Positions 55,997 through 64,000 of a stretch of 64,000 nt of DNA are shown in pieces (positions within the stretch are counted from its first letter, which is position 1; every line of letters begins with the position of its first letter). The translations under genes were made by a program, and so were the position numbers. Source of the DNA: Planococcus liqunii (lineage in GTDB: Bacteria > Bacillota > Bacilli > Bacillales_A > Planococcaceae). Under the pieces are notes generated by a model, which did no database searches, was not told the DNA's origin, and worked only from the letters and a program-made list of their open reading frames with translations. Location of the stretch: contig NZ_CP129238.1 in assembly GCF_030413595.1 (NCBI RefSeq), positions 1,178,001-1,242,000 of the forward strand, written 5' to 3'.

Positions 55997-58333
55997 ATGG
56001 CAAATAATGAAATGACATTGGATCAGCGGTTATTGGCATTTATGCGTGAAGACGCTTATAAACCGTTGACTGTACAAGAAATAGAAGAACAATTCGGTTT
56101 TGAAGATGCCGATGAGTTTACCGAATTGGTAAAGACTTTAGTAAAGCTTGAAGAAAAAGGCTTGCTTGTCCGTTCACGTGCCAACCGTTACGGCGTTCCG
56201 GAGCGGATGAATTTGATGCGCGGGAAATTTATCGGGCATCAACGCGGGTTTGGATTTGTTGCACCTGAAGAACCGGGCATGGATGATATTTTCATTCCGC
56301 CGACTGAAGTAAACAGTGCGGTAAACGGCGACAAAGTAATGGTCAGAGTTTCGGAAGCCTCTTCAGGAGACCGCCGGGAAGGCGCCATTGTCCGTATCTT
56401 AGAGCGCGGTACGTCCAAAGTGGTTGGAACGTTCCAGGATAACCGCGGTTTCGGTTTTGTTGTGCCGGATGACAAAAAGATGAATATGGACGTTTTTATC
56501 GCAAAAGACGACACGCTGGGTGCAGTAGATGGCCATAAAGTGGTCGTTGAGATTACCGGCTGGCCAGAAGGCCGCATGTCGGCAACCGGCATGGTGACGC
56601 AAATTTTGGGCCATAAAAACGATCCGGGCGTCGATATTTTATCGATTATCCACAAACACGGCATTGAAACAGAATTTCCGCCGGATGTACTGGACCAGGC
56701 GAACAGTGTTCCTGAAGAAATCGATCCATCAGATTTAATGGACCGCCGTGACTTGAGAGAAGAACAAATCGTCACGATTGACGGCGCGGACGCAAAAGAC
56801 TTGGATGATGCTGTCCAAGTGGTAAAACTGGAAGATGGCACGTATAAGCTCGGCGTCCATATTGCGGATGTCAGCCATTATGTTACGGAAGGTTCTGCGA
56901 TTGACCGGGAAGCTTATGACCGCGCGACAAGCATCTATTTGACAGACCGCGTCATTCCGATGATTCCTCATCGTTTATCAAACGGAATTTGTTCTCTCAA
57001 CCCGCAAGTTGACCGTTTGACTTTATCATGCGAAATGATTTTCAGCGACCAGGGTGAACTGTTGTCGCATGATATTTTCCAAAGTGTTATCAGAACGTCG
57101 GCTCGTATGACGTATACCGATGTATATGAAATTTTGGAACAGGGCAACCAGGAACTGAAAGAGAAGTACGCGAATCTGGTGCCGATGTTCGAGTTGATGA
57201 AAGAATTGGCCGAAGTTTTAAGAGGCAAGCGCATGCGCCGCGGAGCCGTTGACTTTGATTTTAAAGAATCCAAAGTGCTGGTGGATGAAGACGGCTATCC
57301 AGTAGACGTCGTTGTTCGTGAGCGTACAGTTGCTGAACGCCTGATTGAAGAATTCATGCTGGCAGCCAACGAAACCGTTGCGGAACATTTCCACCATATG
57401 GACGTGCCGGCGCTTTACCGGATTCACGAAGATCCTAAACCTGAAAAACTGCAGCGATTCTTTGAGTTTGTCACAAACTTCGGGATCGTAGTTAAAGGAA
57501 CCGGCAACCAAATCCATCCACGGGCGTTGCAGGAAATCATCGAATCGATTGCCGGAACACCGGAAGAGCCGGTCATTTCGACCATGATGCTTCGTTCCAT
57601 GCAACAAGCGAAATATTCTGCAGAAAGCTTGGGGCATTTCGGCTTGTCTACGGAGTATTACACGCATTTCACATCACCGATCCGCCGTTATCCGGATTTG
57701 GTCGTACACCGCTTGATCCGCACGTACTTAATCAATAAAGACTTGTCGAAAGCGACGATTATGCACTGGGATGCAAACATGGATGAGATTGCTGAACATA
57801 CATCTGAACGTGAACGCCGCGCAGTAGAAGCGGAACGCGATACCGATGCATTGAAGAAATCGCAATACATGGCAGACAAAATCGGCGAAGAATTCGAAGG
57901 AATCGTTTCTTCGGTCACGAACTTCGGCTTGTTTATTGAATTGCCGAACACGATTGAAGGGCTTGTCCACGTATCGAATATGACGGATGATTTCTACCGT
58001 TTTGATGACCGCCAAATGATGATGATCGGCGAACGCAGCAACCGCCAGTTCCGCATCGGCGATGAAATTGCCATCAAGGTCATCGGTGTGAAACCGGAAG
58101 AATCCGCCATCGATTTTGAAATTGTCGGCATGACGCAAAACGTACGCCGGACACGCAAAGACGCACCGAAAGTGATCCGTGCGGCGAAAAAAGACGGCGA
58201 CAAAAAGCCGGGACGCGGCGGCAAGCCAGGCGATAAGCCGGGTGGCCCGACACGCAAACCGAAAAACAAAAAGAAAAAGTTCTATGAAGGCGTCGCCAAG
58301 GGCAAAGGCCCGGCACGCAAAAAGAAAAAATAA
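55997..58333 (+). CDS. rnr: Ribonuclease R
   Basis: 778 residues. ATG at 55997 after AGAGGAGGAA. Order: N-terminal winged helix (about 8-70), two cold-shock/OB domains (80-225, '[19 protein letters not shown]' and '[12 protein letters not shown]'), RNB catalytic domain (about 250-580, with metal-binding Asp in '[13 protein letters not shown]'), S1 domain (about 630-710), then a Lys/Gly-rich basic tail. It degrades structured RNA 3' to 5', works with SmpB-tmRNA on faulty messages, and sits in the operon with smpB. Confidence 0.97.
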   Translation: MANNEMTLDQRLLAFMREDAYKPLTVQEIEEQFGFEDADEFTELVKTLVKLEEKGLLVRSRANRYGVPERMNLMRGKFIGHQRGFGFVAPEEPGMDDIFIPPTEVNSAVNGDKVMVRVSEASSGDRREGAIVRILERGTSKVVGTFQDNRGFGFVVPDDKKMNMDVFIAKDDTLGAVDGHKVVVEITGWPEGRMSATGMVTQILGHKNDPGVDILSIIHKHGIETEFPPDVLDQANSVPEEIDPSDLMDRRDLREEQIVTIDGADAKDLDDAVQVVKLEDGTYKLGVHIADVSHYVTEGSAIDREAYDRATSIYLTDRVIPMIPHRLSNGICSLNPQVDRLTLSCEMIFSDQGELLSHDIFQSVIRTSARMTYTDVYEILEQGNQELKEKYANLVPMFELMKELAEVLRGKRMRRGAVDFDFKESKVLVDEDGYPVDVVVRERTVAERLIEEFMLAANETVAEHFHHMDVPALYRIHEDPKPEKLQRFFEFVTNFGIVVKGTGNQIHPRALQEIIESIAGTPEEPVISTMMLRSMQQAKYSAESLGHFGLSTEYYTHFTSPIRRYPDLVVHRLIRTYLINKDLSKATIMHWDANMDEIAEHTSERERRAVEAERDTDALKKSQYMADKIGEEFEGIVSSVTNFGLFIELPNTIEGLVHVSNMTDDFYRFDDRQMMMIGERSNRQFRIGDEIAIKVIGVKPEESAIDFEIVGMTQNVRRTRKDAPKVIRAAKKDGDKKPGRGGKPGDKPGGPTRKPKNKKKKFYEGVAKGKGPARKKKK

Positions 58334-58380
58334 AGGAGCGGCAATTGCCGCCCTTCTAGATTTAGTCGAGGTGAAGGAAT

Positions 58381-58845
58381 ATGGCAAAGGGTTCAGGGAA
58401 AGTAATAGCCCAGAACAAAAAAGCGGGCTTTGATTACGCAATTGAAGAGACGATTGAAGCCGGCATTGTGCTGCAAGGGACCGAAATCAAATCGGCCCGC
58501 AACGGCAAAGTGCAATTGGTTGATGCTTTCGTGCGGATCCGGAACGGTGAAGCGTGGATTTCCAATATGCACATTGCGCCGTATGAACAGGGCAATATCT
58601 TTAACCACGATCCAACGAGAGTACGCAAATTGCTGCTGCACAAAAAGCAGATCAATGAGCTTGTAGGCGTATCGAAAGTGCAGGGAGCGGCGATTATCCC
58701 GCTGAAGATGTACTTGAAAGACGGCTATGCAAAAGTCTTGCTCGGCATTGGTAAAGGGAAGAAGAACTACGACAAGCGCCAGGATTTGAAAAAGAAAGAC
58801 GCAAAACGTGAGATTGACCGCGCCATGAAAGACCGCAACCGTTAA
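58381..58845 (+). CDS. smpB: SsrA-binding protein SmpB
   Basis: 154 residues. ATG after GAGGTGAAGG. '[27 protein letters not shown]' (in parts), '[13 protein letters not shown]', '[10 protein letters not shown]', '[23 protein letters not shown]' and the basic C-terminal tail '[20 protein letters not shown]' are the hallmarks. It carries tmRNA to stalled ribosomes; ssrA follows immediately. Confidence 0.97.
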   Translation: MAKGSGKVIAQNKKAGFDYAIEETIEAGIVLQGTEIKSARNGKVQLVDAFVRIRNGEAWISNMHIAPYEQGNIFNHDPTRVRKLLLHKKQINELVGVSKVQGAAIIPLKMYLKDGYAKVLLGIGKGKKNYDKRQDLKKKDAKREIDRAMKDRNR

Positions 58846-58848
58846 CAC

Positions 58849-58877
58849 TTGAAGTCTGACCAATGTTGCCTTATACT
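58849..58877 (+). promoter_or_regulatory. Promoter of ssrA
   Basis: TTGAAG (58849-58854), 17-base spacer, TATACT (58872-58877). A precursor starting near 58884 would be trimmed at 58929. Confidence 0.75.
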
Positions 58878-58928
58878 AAGTATATAGCACATAAGGCTCA
58901 TCGCCTTCCCGTGTTCCTTTATTAATGA

Positions 58929-59279
58929 GGGGACGTTACGGATTCGACAGGGATGATCTGGGCTTGAGTCGCGCGTCGGAGGATCGGCTCCGTCACCAAC
59001 GTAACTATAGTAACTGGCAAAACAAACCAAAACCTAGCATTCGCAGCGTAAGCTCGGATCTGCTTTATCTATCCATCGCCCATGTGGCTGGGTAAAGCTC
59101 AACTTTAGTGGGATACGGCCTGCAGTGCCATTTGAGCTGCCGGCAAGAGATTCTCAAATTAGTGCCCAGGACGCCCGCTTATTGGCAGAATGGCGCATGA
59201 AATTCTAATAAGTAAGCTACACGCGTAGACGCTCAAGTAGCGGAGTTTCTGGACGCGGGTTCGACTCCCGCCGTCTCCA
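58929..59279 (+). ncRNA. ssrA: tmRNA (SsrA)
   Basis: 351 bases. The 5' end GGGGACGTTACGGATTCGACAGGG and 3' end CGTCTCC + A form the tRNA-like acceptor (GGGGACG/CGTCTCC, one G-U), with T-arm sequence GGTTCGACTCC near 59258. The tag reading frame runs from GGC at 59016 to TAA at 59049-59051, giving (A)GKTNQNLAFAA. The ending AFAA has the Ala-Ala needed for ClpXP. CCA is not encoded. Confidence 0.95.
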
Positions 59280-59301
59280 TATGGAGATTTTGGATTTTAG
59301 G

Positions 59302-59342
59302 AAAAATGCCCAAACCTTTTAAGAGGTTTGGGCATTTTTTTT
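59302..59342 (+). terminator. Terminator of ssrA
   Basis: AAAAATGCCCAAACCT pairs with AGGTTTGGGCATTTTT, with a long T-run to 59342. The following 59343-59486 shows no gene and no clear promoter. Confidence 0.92.
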
Positions 59343-59486
59343 GTTGCGTTTTCAATTAACAGTATCAGATTTTAAATACTTCTCAATAATGCTTCTTATT
59401 TAAAAAACTGTTTCACTAATAAACCAGCAGGGTAACCCACTAGTATCTCGAATTATTCAATAAGGCATATTTATTAGGAGGCTCTC

Positions 59487-60557
59487 ATGGAATATATCTA
59501 CTTAGGAAACTCAGGACTGCGCGTACCGAAATATATACTCGGAACGGTCCCGTTCAGCGGGACCAATGGCTTTGAAGCAGCAGGCGACATCAAGGAAGAC
59601 CAGGCACGCCGAATGGTGGATCTTTCGCTGGAAGCGGGCATCAATATGTTTGATACGGCGAACCTCTATTCCAAAGGCGATGCGGAGCGCGTGCTTGGTG
59701 CGGCCATCAAAGGCCGCCGGGAGGACGTGCTGCTGACGTCGAAAACAGGATTTCCATTAAGTGACAATCCGAACGATCACGGCGCTTCACGGAACAATAT
59801 TCTAACTTCCATTGACCAGACCTTGGAGCGTCTGGGAACGGATTATCTTGATTTGTATTTTACCCATCTTTGGGACGGGCAGACGCCGGTTGAAGAAACG
59901 GTGGAAGCGATGACGAGCTTGGTGAAGGCCGGGAAGATCCGCCAATGGGGTGTATCGAATTACAGCGGCTGGGCGCTCGCTAGAACGTATACGGTTGCTG
60001 AACAGAACGGATTCATTCCACCGGTCACGCAGCAGATTTACTACTCGCCAGAAGCGCGGGAAGCGGAATATGAGCTGCTGCCGGCAGGAGCGGAACTGGG
60101 TGTCAGTTCAATGATTTGGAGCGCGCTCGGCGAAGGGCTATTGAATGGCAAGATTGGGCGCAATAAGCAGACGCCGGAGAACACGCGGCAAGGCGGTGGA
60201 TGGCCAGAGCCATGGGTACAGGACCAGGAGCGCCTTTATCAAGTAATTGATGCACTCGAGGAAGTGGCGGCAAACCACAACGCTTCCGTTCCGCAAATCG
60301 CTTACGCGTGGGTAAGGGACCGTCCAAACGTCGGGCCGCTTGTCATCGCTGCCCGCAACGAGGAGCAGCTGAAGGAAAACATTGCATCATTTGATATCCA
60401 GTTGACGCAAGAAGAGCATGACCGCATCGAAAGGGTGGCACGGCCAGTACCAATTTATCCGAACTGGCACCGGGCAATGAATTCGCTGGAGCTTGGCAGC
60501 CCTTCTGAAATCACTTATTTGAAAGGCTACAAAGAGTCAATGGGAATAGAGGATTAG
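59487..60557 (+). CDS. Aldo/keto reductase
   Basis: 356 residues, (beta/alpha)8 barrel. ATG after TAGGAGGC. Catalytic tetrad: Asp in 'NMFDTANLYS', Tyr in the same loop, Lys in 'LLTSKTGFP', His in 'LYFTHLWDG'. NADPH-site segment 'VIAARNEEQLKENI'. It resembles the YajO/Kv-beta-like AKR group with the N-terminal 'MEYIYLGNSGLRVPKYILGT'. Substrate unknown; a role in removing reactive carbonyls is inference. Single-gene unit with its own terminator. Confidence 0.92.
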   Translation: MEYIYLGNSGLRVPKYILGTVPFSGTNGFEAAGDIKEDQARRMVDLSLEAGINMFDTANLYSKGDAERVLGAAIKGRREDVLLTSKTGFPLSDNPNDHGASRNNILTSIDQTLERLGTDYLDLYFTHLWDGQTPVEETVEAMTSLVKAGKIRQWGVSNYSGWALARTYTVAEQNGFIPPVTQQIYYSPEAREAEYELLPAGAELGVSSMIWSALGEGLLNGKIGRNKQTPENTRQGGGWPEPWVQDQERLYQVIDALEEVAANHNASVPQIAYAWVRDRPNVGPLVIAARNEEQLKENIASFDIQLTQEEHDRIERVARPVPIYPNWHRAMNSLELGSPSEITYLKGYKESMGIED

Positions 60558-60590
60558 GATTTCAAATAAAAACAGGAAGCATCGAAAACA

Positions 60591-60630
60591 GAGTGCCGAA
60601 CCGATTTGGTTTGGTGCTCTTTTTATTTTT
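60591..60630 (+). terminator. Terminator of aldo/keto reductase gene
   Basis: GAGTGCCGAACC (60591-60602) pairs with GGTTTGGTGCTC (with three G-U pairs), followed by TTTTTATTTTT. From 60631 to 60830 I see no gene. Confidence 0.75.
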
Positions 60631-60830
60631 CAGCACGAGTAGCTGAGGAGTAGAATGAAGAAATAGCGGGAATGTATAAGTTGAATGACAGGAGATAGCT
60701 GACCAAAAATTCTTCCGATTAATTAAACCTAAAAACAGTTTATTGTTAGCGGCAAAAGTGTGAGTGTATAAAGACGCGGTTGGAAGCGGTATCATGGGTT
60801 GTTACATGTAAAGCTAGGGCGGCAGCGGGT

Positions 60831-60859
60831 TTGACAGAAGCCGATTACTTCTTTATCCT
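60831..60859 (+). promoter_or_regulatory. Possible promoter of BCCT transporter gene
   Basis: TTGACA (60831-60836), a perfect -35, then a 17-base spacer and TATCCT (60854-60859). Confidence 0.6.
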
Positions 60860-60893
60860 TAACACTTGTGATAAAAATTTCAGGAGGTACTAT

Positions 60894-62390
60894 ATGAGAA
60901 AAGTAACGAATGTTTTCTGGATCTCGCTCGCCCTCATCTTGTTGGCAGTCGCCTACGGGGCATTTGCGCCAGATAATTTTGCAGAAGTTACCGGGAATAT
61001 AGAAGGATTCCTGACAACTTCGTTCGGGTGGTATTATTTATTGATCGTATCGCTGATGGTTTTGTTCTGCTTGTTTTTCCTCGTAAGTCCAATGGGGCAA
61101 ATCAAATTGGGGAAAGAAAATGACAAACCGGAGTTTTCGTTCATTACATGGGTCTCCATGTTATTTTCAGCAGGAATGGGAATTGGGCTGGTCTTTTGGG
61201 GATCAGCTGAACCATTGTCCCATTTCGCGATTAATCCGGCCACTGCGGAGCCGGAATCCGCTGCAGCATTCCGTGAATCGATGCGCTTCACCTTTTTCCA
61301 TTGGGGCATCCATGCATGGGCTATCTACGGAGTAGTAGCGCTGGTGCTGGCTTATTTCCAATTCCGAAAAGGGGAGCCGGGTCTGATCTCGGCCACGCTA
61401 AAACCGATTTTCGGAGATAAAATGAAAGGGCCTTGGGGCATTACGGTCGACGTCATCGCTATTTTTGCTACCGCCATCGGAGTGGCAACGACGCTTGGTT
61501 TTGGGGCAATACAAATTAACGGTGGGCTGTCCTTCTTGTTCGAGGGCATCCCGAGTGATGACTTTATCGTCCAGATCATCATAATTGTGATCGTGACAAT
61601 CCTGTTTACGATTTCCGCATGGAGCGGCGTCAGCAAAGGGATCAAATACCTGTCCAATACGAATATGGTGCTGGCCATCATCCTGTTGTTCTTTGTGGTC
61701 ATTTTAGGGCCGACGTTGCTGATTCTCAACACCTTTACGGATACAATGGGCAGCTATATCCAAAACATTATGCAAATGAGTTTCCGCACCGCACCCGTCG
61801 ATTCTGAAGAACGCGCCTGGATTGACGGCTGGACCATTTTCTACTGGGCATGGTGGATTTCTTGGGCTCCTTTTGTCGGGATTTTCATTGCCCGGGTATC
61901 AAGAGGGCGGACCATCCGCCAATTCCTGTCAGGCGTCCTGTTGATTCCAGCGGTTTTCAGTTTCATCTGGTTTGCTACTTTTGGCACCACTGCAATGGAC
62001 GTCCAAAGCAGCGGAGTTGACTTGACTGGCTTATTGACGGAAGAGACACTGTTCGCTGTATTCAACGAATTGCCGATTGGCAGCTTTTTGTCAGTAATTG
62101 CCATTGTGCTGATTGCAGTATTCTTTGTCACATCAGCCGACTCGGCTACTTTTGTGCTAGGGATGCAATCGACCAACGGCTCGCTGAATCCGGCCAATTC
62201 GGTTAAAATCTCGTGGGGAGTATCCCAGTCGCTGATCGCGGTGATTTTACTGTCAACCGGCGGGCTTGGAGCACTTCAAACGGCCTTGATCATTGCCGCT
62301 TTCCCGTTCTCGTTCATCATGTTGTTGATGATGGGATCGTTCTACAAATCAATCAGCCTGGAATACCGGGCCATCAAACGCAAACGCTAA
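60894..62390 (+). CDS. opuD: BCCT-family glycine betaine transporter (OpuD-like)
   Basis: 498 residues, twelve membrane helices. ATG at 60894 after CAGGAGGTAC; the upstream in-frame extension crosses the promoter and is rejected. BCCT signatures: '[18 protein letters not shown]' (about 90-107) and the Trp-rich box '[30 protein letters not shown]' (starting about 312), forming the aromatic substrate cage. Likely Na+-coupled uptake of glycine betaine or a related osmolyte; B. subtilis OpuD is the nearest named relative. Substrate range is inference. Confidence 0.92.
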   Translation: MRKVTNVFWISLALILLAVAYGAFAPDNFAEVTGNIEGFLTTSFGWYYLLIVSLMVLFCLFFLVSPMGQIKLGKENDKPEFSFITWVSMLFSAGMGIGLVFWGSAEPLSHFAINPATAEPESAAAFRESMRFTFFHWGIHAWAIYGVVALVLAYFQFRKGEPGLISATLKPIFGDKMKGPWGITVDVIAIFATAIGVATTLGFGAIQINGGLSFLFEGIPSDDFIVQIIIIVIVTILFTISAWSGVSKGIKYLSNTNMVLAIILLFFVVILGPTLLILNTFTDTMGSYIQNIMQMSFRTAPVDSEERAWIDGWTIFYWAWWISWAPFVGIFIARVSRGRTIRQFLSGVLLIPAVFSFIWFATFGTTAMDVQSSGVDLTGLLTEETLFAVFNELPIGSFLSVIAIVLIAVFFVTSADSATFVLGMQSTNGSLNPANSVKISWGVSQSLIAVILLSTGGLGALQTALIIAAFPFSFIMLLMMGSFYKSISLEYRAIKRKR

Positions 62391-62414
62391 AACCGCCGCT
62401 TCGGCGGTTTTTTT
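62389..62414 (+). terminator. Terminator of BCCT gene
   Basis: AACCGCCG (62391-62398) and CGGCGGTT (62102 counterpart at 62402-62409) with a tight loop, then TTTTTT. Confidence 0.85.
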
Positions 62415-62468
62415 GTGTGAAAAGAGGTACAATGGAGAGAGTGTTTGATGAAGGATGGAGGATTTACA

Positions 62469-63392
62469 ATGAATGAAAAACCACATGTATTATTAGTGGA
62501 CGGCATGGCGCTCCTATTCCGTTCATTTTTCGCAACATCTGCAGTCGGGCAATATTTCCGGACAACGGAAGGCCTCGCAACAAACGGCGTCCAAGGATTT
62601 GCGCGCCACGTGTTGGCGGCGAAAACGATGATGAAGCCGACGCATTTGGCCGTCTGCTGGGATATGGGCGCTCAGACTTTCCGTACCGACATGTTTGACG
62701 GCTACAAAGCCAACCGTCCGGCGCCGCCGGAAGACATGCTGCACCAATTCGATTTGGCGAAGCAGGTATCCGAGCAGCTCGGCTGGAAAAATTACGGCGA
62801 AAAGGGCATCGAAGCGGATGACTTTATCGGCTCGTTTACCAAACAGTGGAAAGGCGAAGCAGATTTCACGATTATGACCGGCGATAAAGATATGCTGCAG
62901 CTGTTGAACCCCTCAGTAAAGATCGCGTTCATGAAAAAAGGCTTCCACATTTATGATGTCTATACAGAAGGCCGCTTTAAAGAAGAGTATGGCATTGAAC
63001 CGGCGCAGTTTGCAGACGTGAAAGCGTTTATGGGAGACGCGAGCGACGGCTATCCGGGCGTGAAAGGAATCGGGCCGAAGACTGCACTGCAGCTGATCCA
63101 AAAATATGGGTCGACTGACGGGGTGCTCGAAGCGATTGAGGAATTGAAACCGGCCCAAAAGAAAAAGATAGAAGAGCATAAGGATATGCTGCTGCTATCT
63201 AAAGAGCTGGCGGTTATTAAATGCGATATTCCGCTCGACGTGTCGCTGGATGAAATTTTAGTTCCCAACTACACAAACGACATGGTTCAGCTGTTTGACG
63301 AGCAGGAATTAAAACTGCTCGCCCGCCAATTGGAGAAAAGCATCATTCCGGAATCGTCACCGTTTGACCGGATAGATCCGTACGAACGATAA
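62469..63392 (+). CDS. ypcP: 5'-3' exonuclease (YpcP-type)
   Basis: 307 residues, the stand-alone PIN/5'-nuclease domain homologous to the N-terminus of DNA polymerase I. ATG at 62469 after TGGAGG. Metal-site acidic residues: 'VLLVDGMALLFRSFFA', 'VCWDMG', 'GIEADDFIGSF', 'IMTGDKDMLQLL', and the H3TH region 'FMGDASDGYPGVKGIGPKTALQLI'. It removes RNA primers and flaps; B. subtilis YpcP overlaps PolI in this role. Its last 36 bases overlap the convergent C39-like gene. Confidence 0.94.
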   Translation: MNEKPHVLLVDGMALLFRSFFATSAVGQYFRTTEGLATNGVQGFARHVLAAKTMMKPTHLAVCWDMGAQTFRTDMFDGYKANRPAPPEDMLHQFDLAKQVSEQLGWKNYGEKGIEADDFIGSFTKQWKGEADFTIMTGDKDMLQLLNPSVKIAFMKKGFHIYDVYTEGRFKEEYGIEPAQFADVKAFMGDASDGYPGVKGIGPKTALQLIQKYGSTDGVLEAIEELKPAQKKKIEEHKDMLLLSKELAVIKCDIPLDVSLDEILVPNYTNDMVQLFDEQELKLLARQLEKSIIPESSPFDRIDPYER

Positions 63393-63875
63393 TACGTGCT
63401 GATTTTGAAGATAAGAAACCGCCTGCACTTTGCTGGGGCGGTTTCTTTTTCCGTTATCGTGGATGAAAAGGATAATGTCACCATCTTTTTCCTCATATCC
63501 AATCAGCGGTACCCAGTGGTAGTTGTATAGCGGTTTTGAAAACCAGCGAAATGAAAACCAGCGGTCGAACTTCATGGCGAGCGGACGCCCGGCACGAAGT
63601 TCCGTTTTAACAGCATCAAGCGACCGGATCTTTTCGATGTGGTAACGCTGGCCTGTGATTTTCTTGAACTTGCGGACCAGCCGCCATGTGAACAAACCGA
63701 TGGATGTCGTACCGAGGAGACTATAAAGCTGATTAATTCCATAATCGATTTGTTCATGATGGTTTAAAATCGCCGCAATCGTTGTCGGTCCGCATGCGGA
63801 TCCTTGTTTTTTAGGATCGACGGCTGCATCGTATTGGGATTTGCCTTCAAATGGAAGTAGAATTTTCAGCTTCAA
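63357..63875 (-). CDS. C39-like cysteine peptidase family protein
   Basis: 172 residues, TTG start (complement of 63873-63875) with GGGAGGT upstream. Cys28 in 'GSACGPTTIAAIL', His in 'YNYHWVPLIGYEE' and Asp/Asn in 'IHDNG' fit the papain-like triad of the Peptidase_C39_2 type. No signal peptide or membrane helix is seen, so an intracellular enzyme is suggested. The last ~40 codons pass through the exonuclease terminator and into the exonuclease gene. It follows a minus-strand gene by about 30 bases and is likely its operon partner. Substrate unknown. Confidence 0.82.
   Translation of the reverse strand: MKLKILLPFEGKSQYDAAVDPKKQGSACGPTTIAAILNHHEQIDYGINQLYSLLGTTSIGLFTWRLVRKFKKITGQRYHIEKIRSLDAVKTELRAGRPLAMKFDRWFSFRWFSKPLYNYHWVPLIGYEEKDGDIILFIHDNGKRNRPSKVQAVSYLQNQHVLSFVRIYPVKR
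63413..63452 (+). terminator. Terminator of ypcP, inside the opposite gene
   Basis: AAGAAACCGCC (63413-63423) pairs with GGCGGTTTCTT (63437-63447), then TTT. It lies within the coding part of the convergent C39-like gene. Confidence 0.8.
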
Positions 63876-63905
63876 GACCTCCCAAAAAAGATTCAGTGGC
63901 GGCTG

Positions 63906-64000
63906 TTAAATGGAATACAGAGATTTCTCGCTTTCTGCAAGCAATTTTTTCAGAGCTGCCCGGAACGTATTGAACACTTCCAGCTCGACCTGGATGCCGG
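63906..64000 (-). CDS. C-terminal end of an unidentified minus-strand gene
   Basis: About 31 codons before a TAA (complement of 63906-63908): a helical end with 'EVFNTFRAALKKLLAESEKSLYSI'-type composition (helical, Lys/Glu/Leu-rich). The start is beyond the window. In B. subtilis ypcP lies near the dynamin-like gene dynA (ypbR), so a large protein of that kind is one possibility, but this fragment is too short to decide. The frame is continuous to the window edge and the C39-like gene follows in close spacing. Confidence 0.5.
   Translation of the reverse strand, partial: GIQVELEVFNTFRAALKKLLAESEKSLYSI

Noticed and set aside
57728..58441. 237-residue minus-strand frame over the rnr tail
   Set aside because: Reverse image of the Lys/Gly-rich rnr tail; rnr itself has full domain support.

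Overview
The window reads as a chromosomal segment of a Gram-positive member of the Bacillales, most likely Planococcaceae (Planococcus-like). This is inferred from several things: strong AGGAGG-type ribosome binding sites with frequent TTG/GTG starts, moderate GC, ComK, the HprK/Crh catabolite system, CggR-controlled glycolysis, CtsR and sigma-W sites, a short HisG with HisZ, and gene order matching Bacillus subtilis over long stretches. I see no prophage, insertion sequence, integrase or CRISPR array. Almost everything is core chromosome. The accessory content is an antimicrobial-peptide sensing/export module, a TetM-like GTPase and several non-coding repeat elements.

Region 1 (1-16.4 kb) resembles the B. 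subtilis yhf/yhj neighbourhood in scrambled form. It holds the 3' end of hemY/cgoX, a YtkA-like lipoprotein, an unrecognised 101-aa protein, a tiny zinc-ribbon protein (YhfH-like), lplJ, a BceRSAB-type module, lcfB with a FadR operator, an S9 peptidase, a repeat locus, a DUF5658 membrane protein, an enoyl-CoA hydratase, a UbiB-type kinase, a YhjD-like protein, comK and an IDEAL-domain protein.

Region 2 (16.4-31.2 kb) holds uvrB-uvrA behind a probable LexA box and yvlB behind a textbook sigma-W promoter. Then come an M20 peptidase and a minus-strand group (DUF1801, TetM-like GTPase, amidase), followed by the operon hprK-lgt-yvoD-ppaX-yvoF.

Region 3 (31.4-45.6 kb) holds the tightly overlapping hisZGDBHAFI operon (no hisC or phosphatase gene), yvcD and trxB. 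A tandem long-hairpin repeat follows, then yvcI-rapZ-yvcK-whiA-crh, convergent clpP with a CtsR box, and a tRNA-Arg(CCG).

Region 4 (45.7-59.3 kb) holds lemA, a TPM-domain protein and a glutaredoxin, then the glycolytic operon cggR-gapA-pgk-tpiA-gpmI-eno with its CggR operator, then secG. A second paired-inverted repeat locus comes next, then est-rnr-smpB-ssrA (protein export, RNA decay and trans-translation).

Region 5 (59.4-64 kb) holds an aldo/keto reductase, an OpuD-type BCCT transporter, a YpcP-type 5'-3' exonuclease, a convergent C39-like protein and the end of a further minus-strand gene.

Functional links: HprK (27 kb) phosphorylates Crh (44 kb) in carbon catabolite control, and CggR gates glycolysis. 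SmpB, tmRNA, RNase R and ClpP are all present for ribosome rescue and protein turnover. The least explained parts are three non-coding repeat loci, two of which share the same arrangement of facing inverted copies about 120 bp apart.
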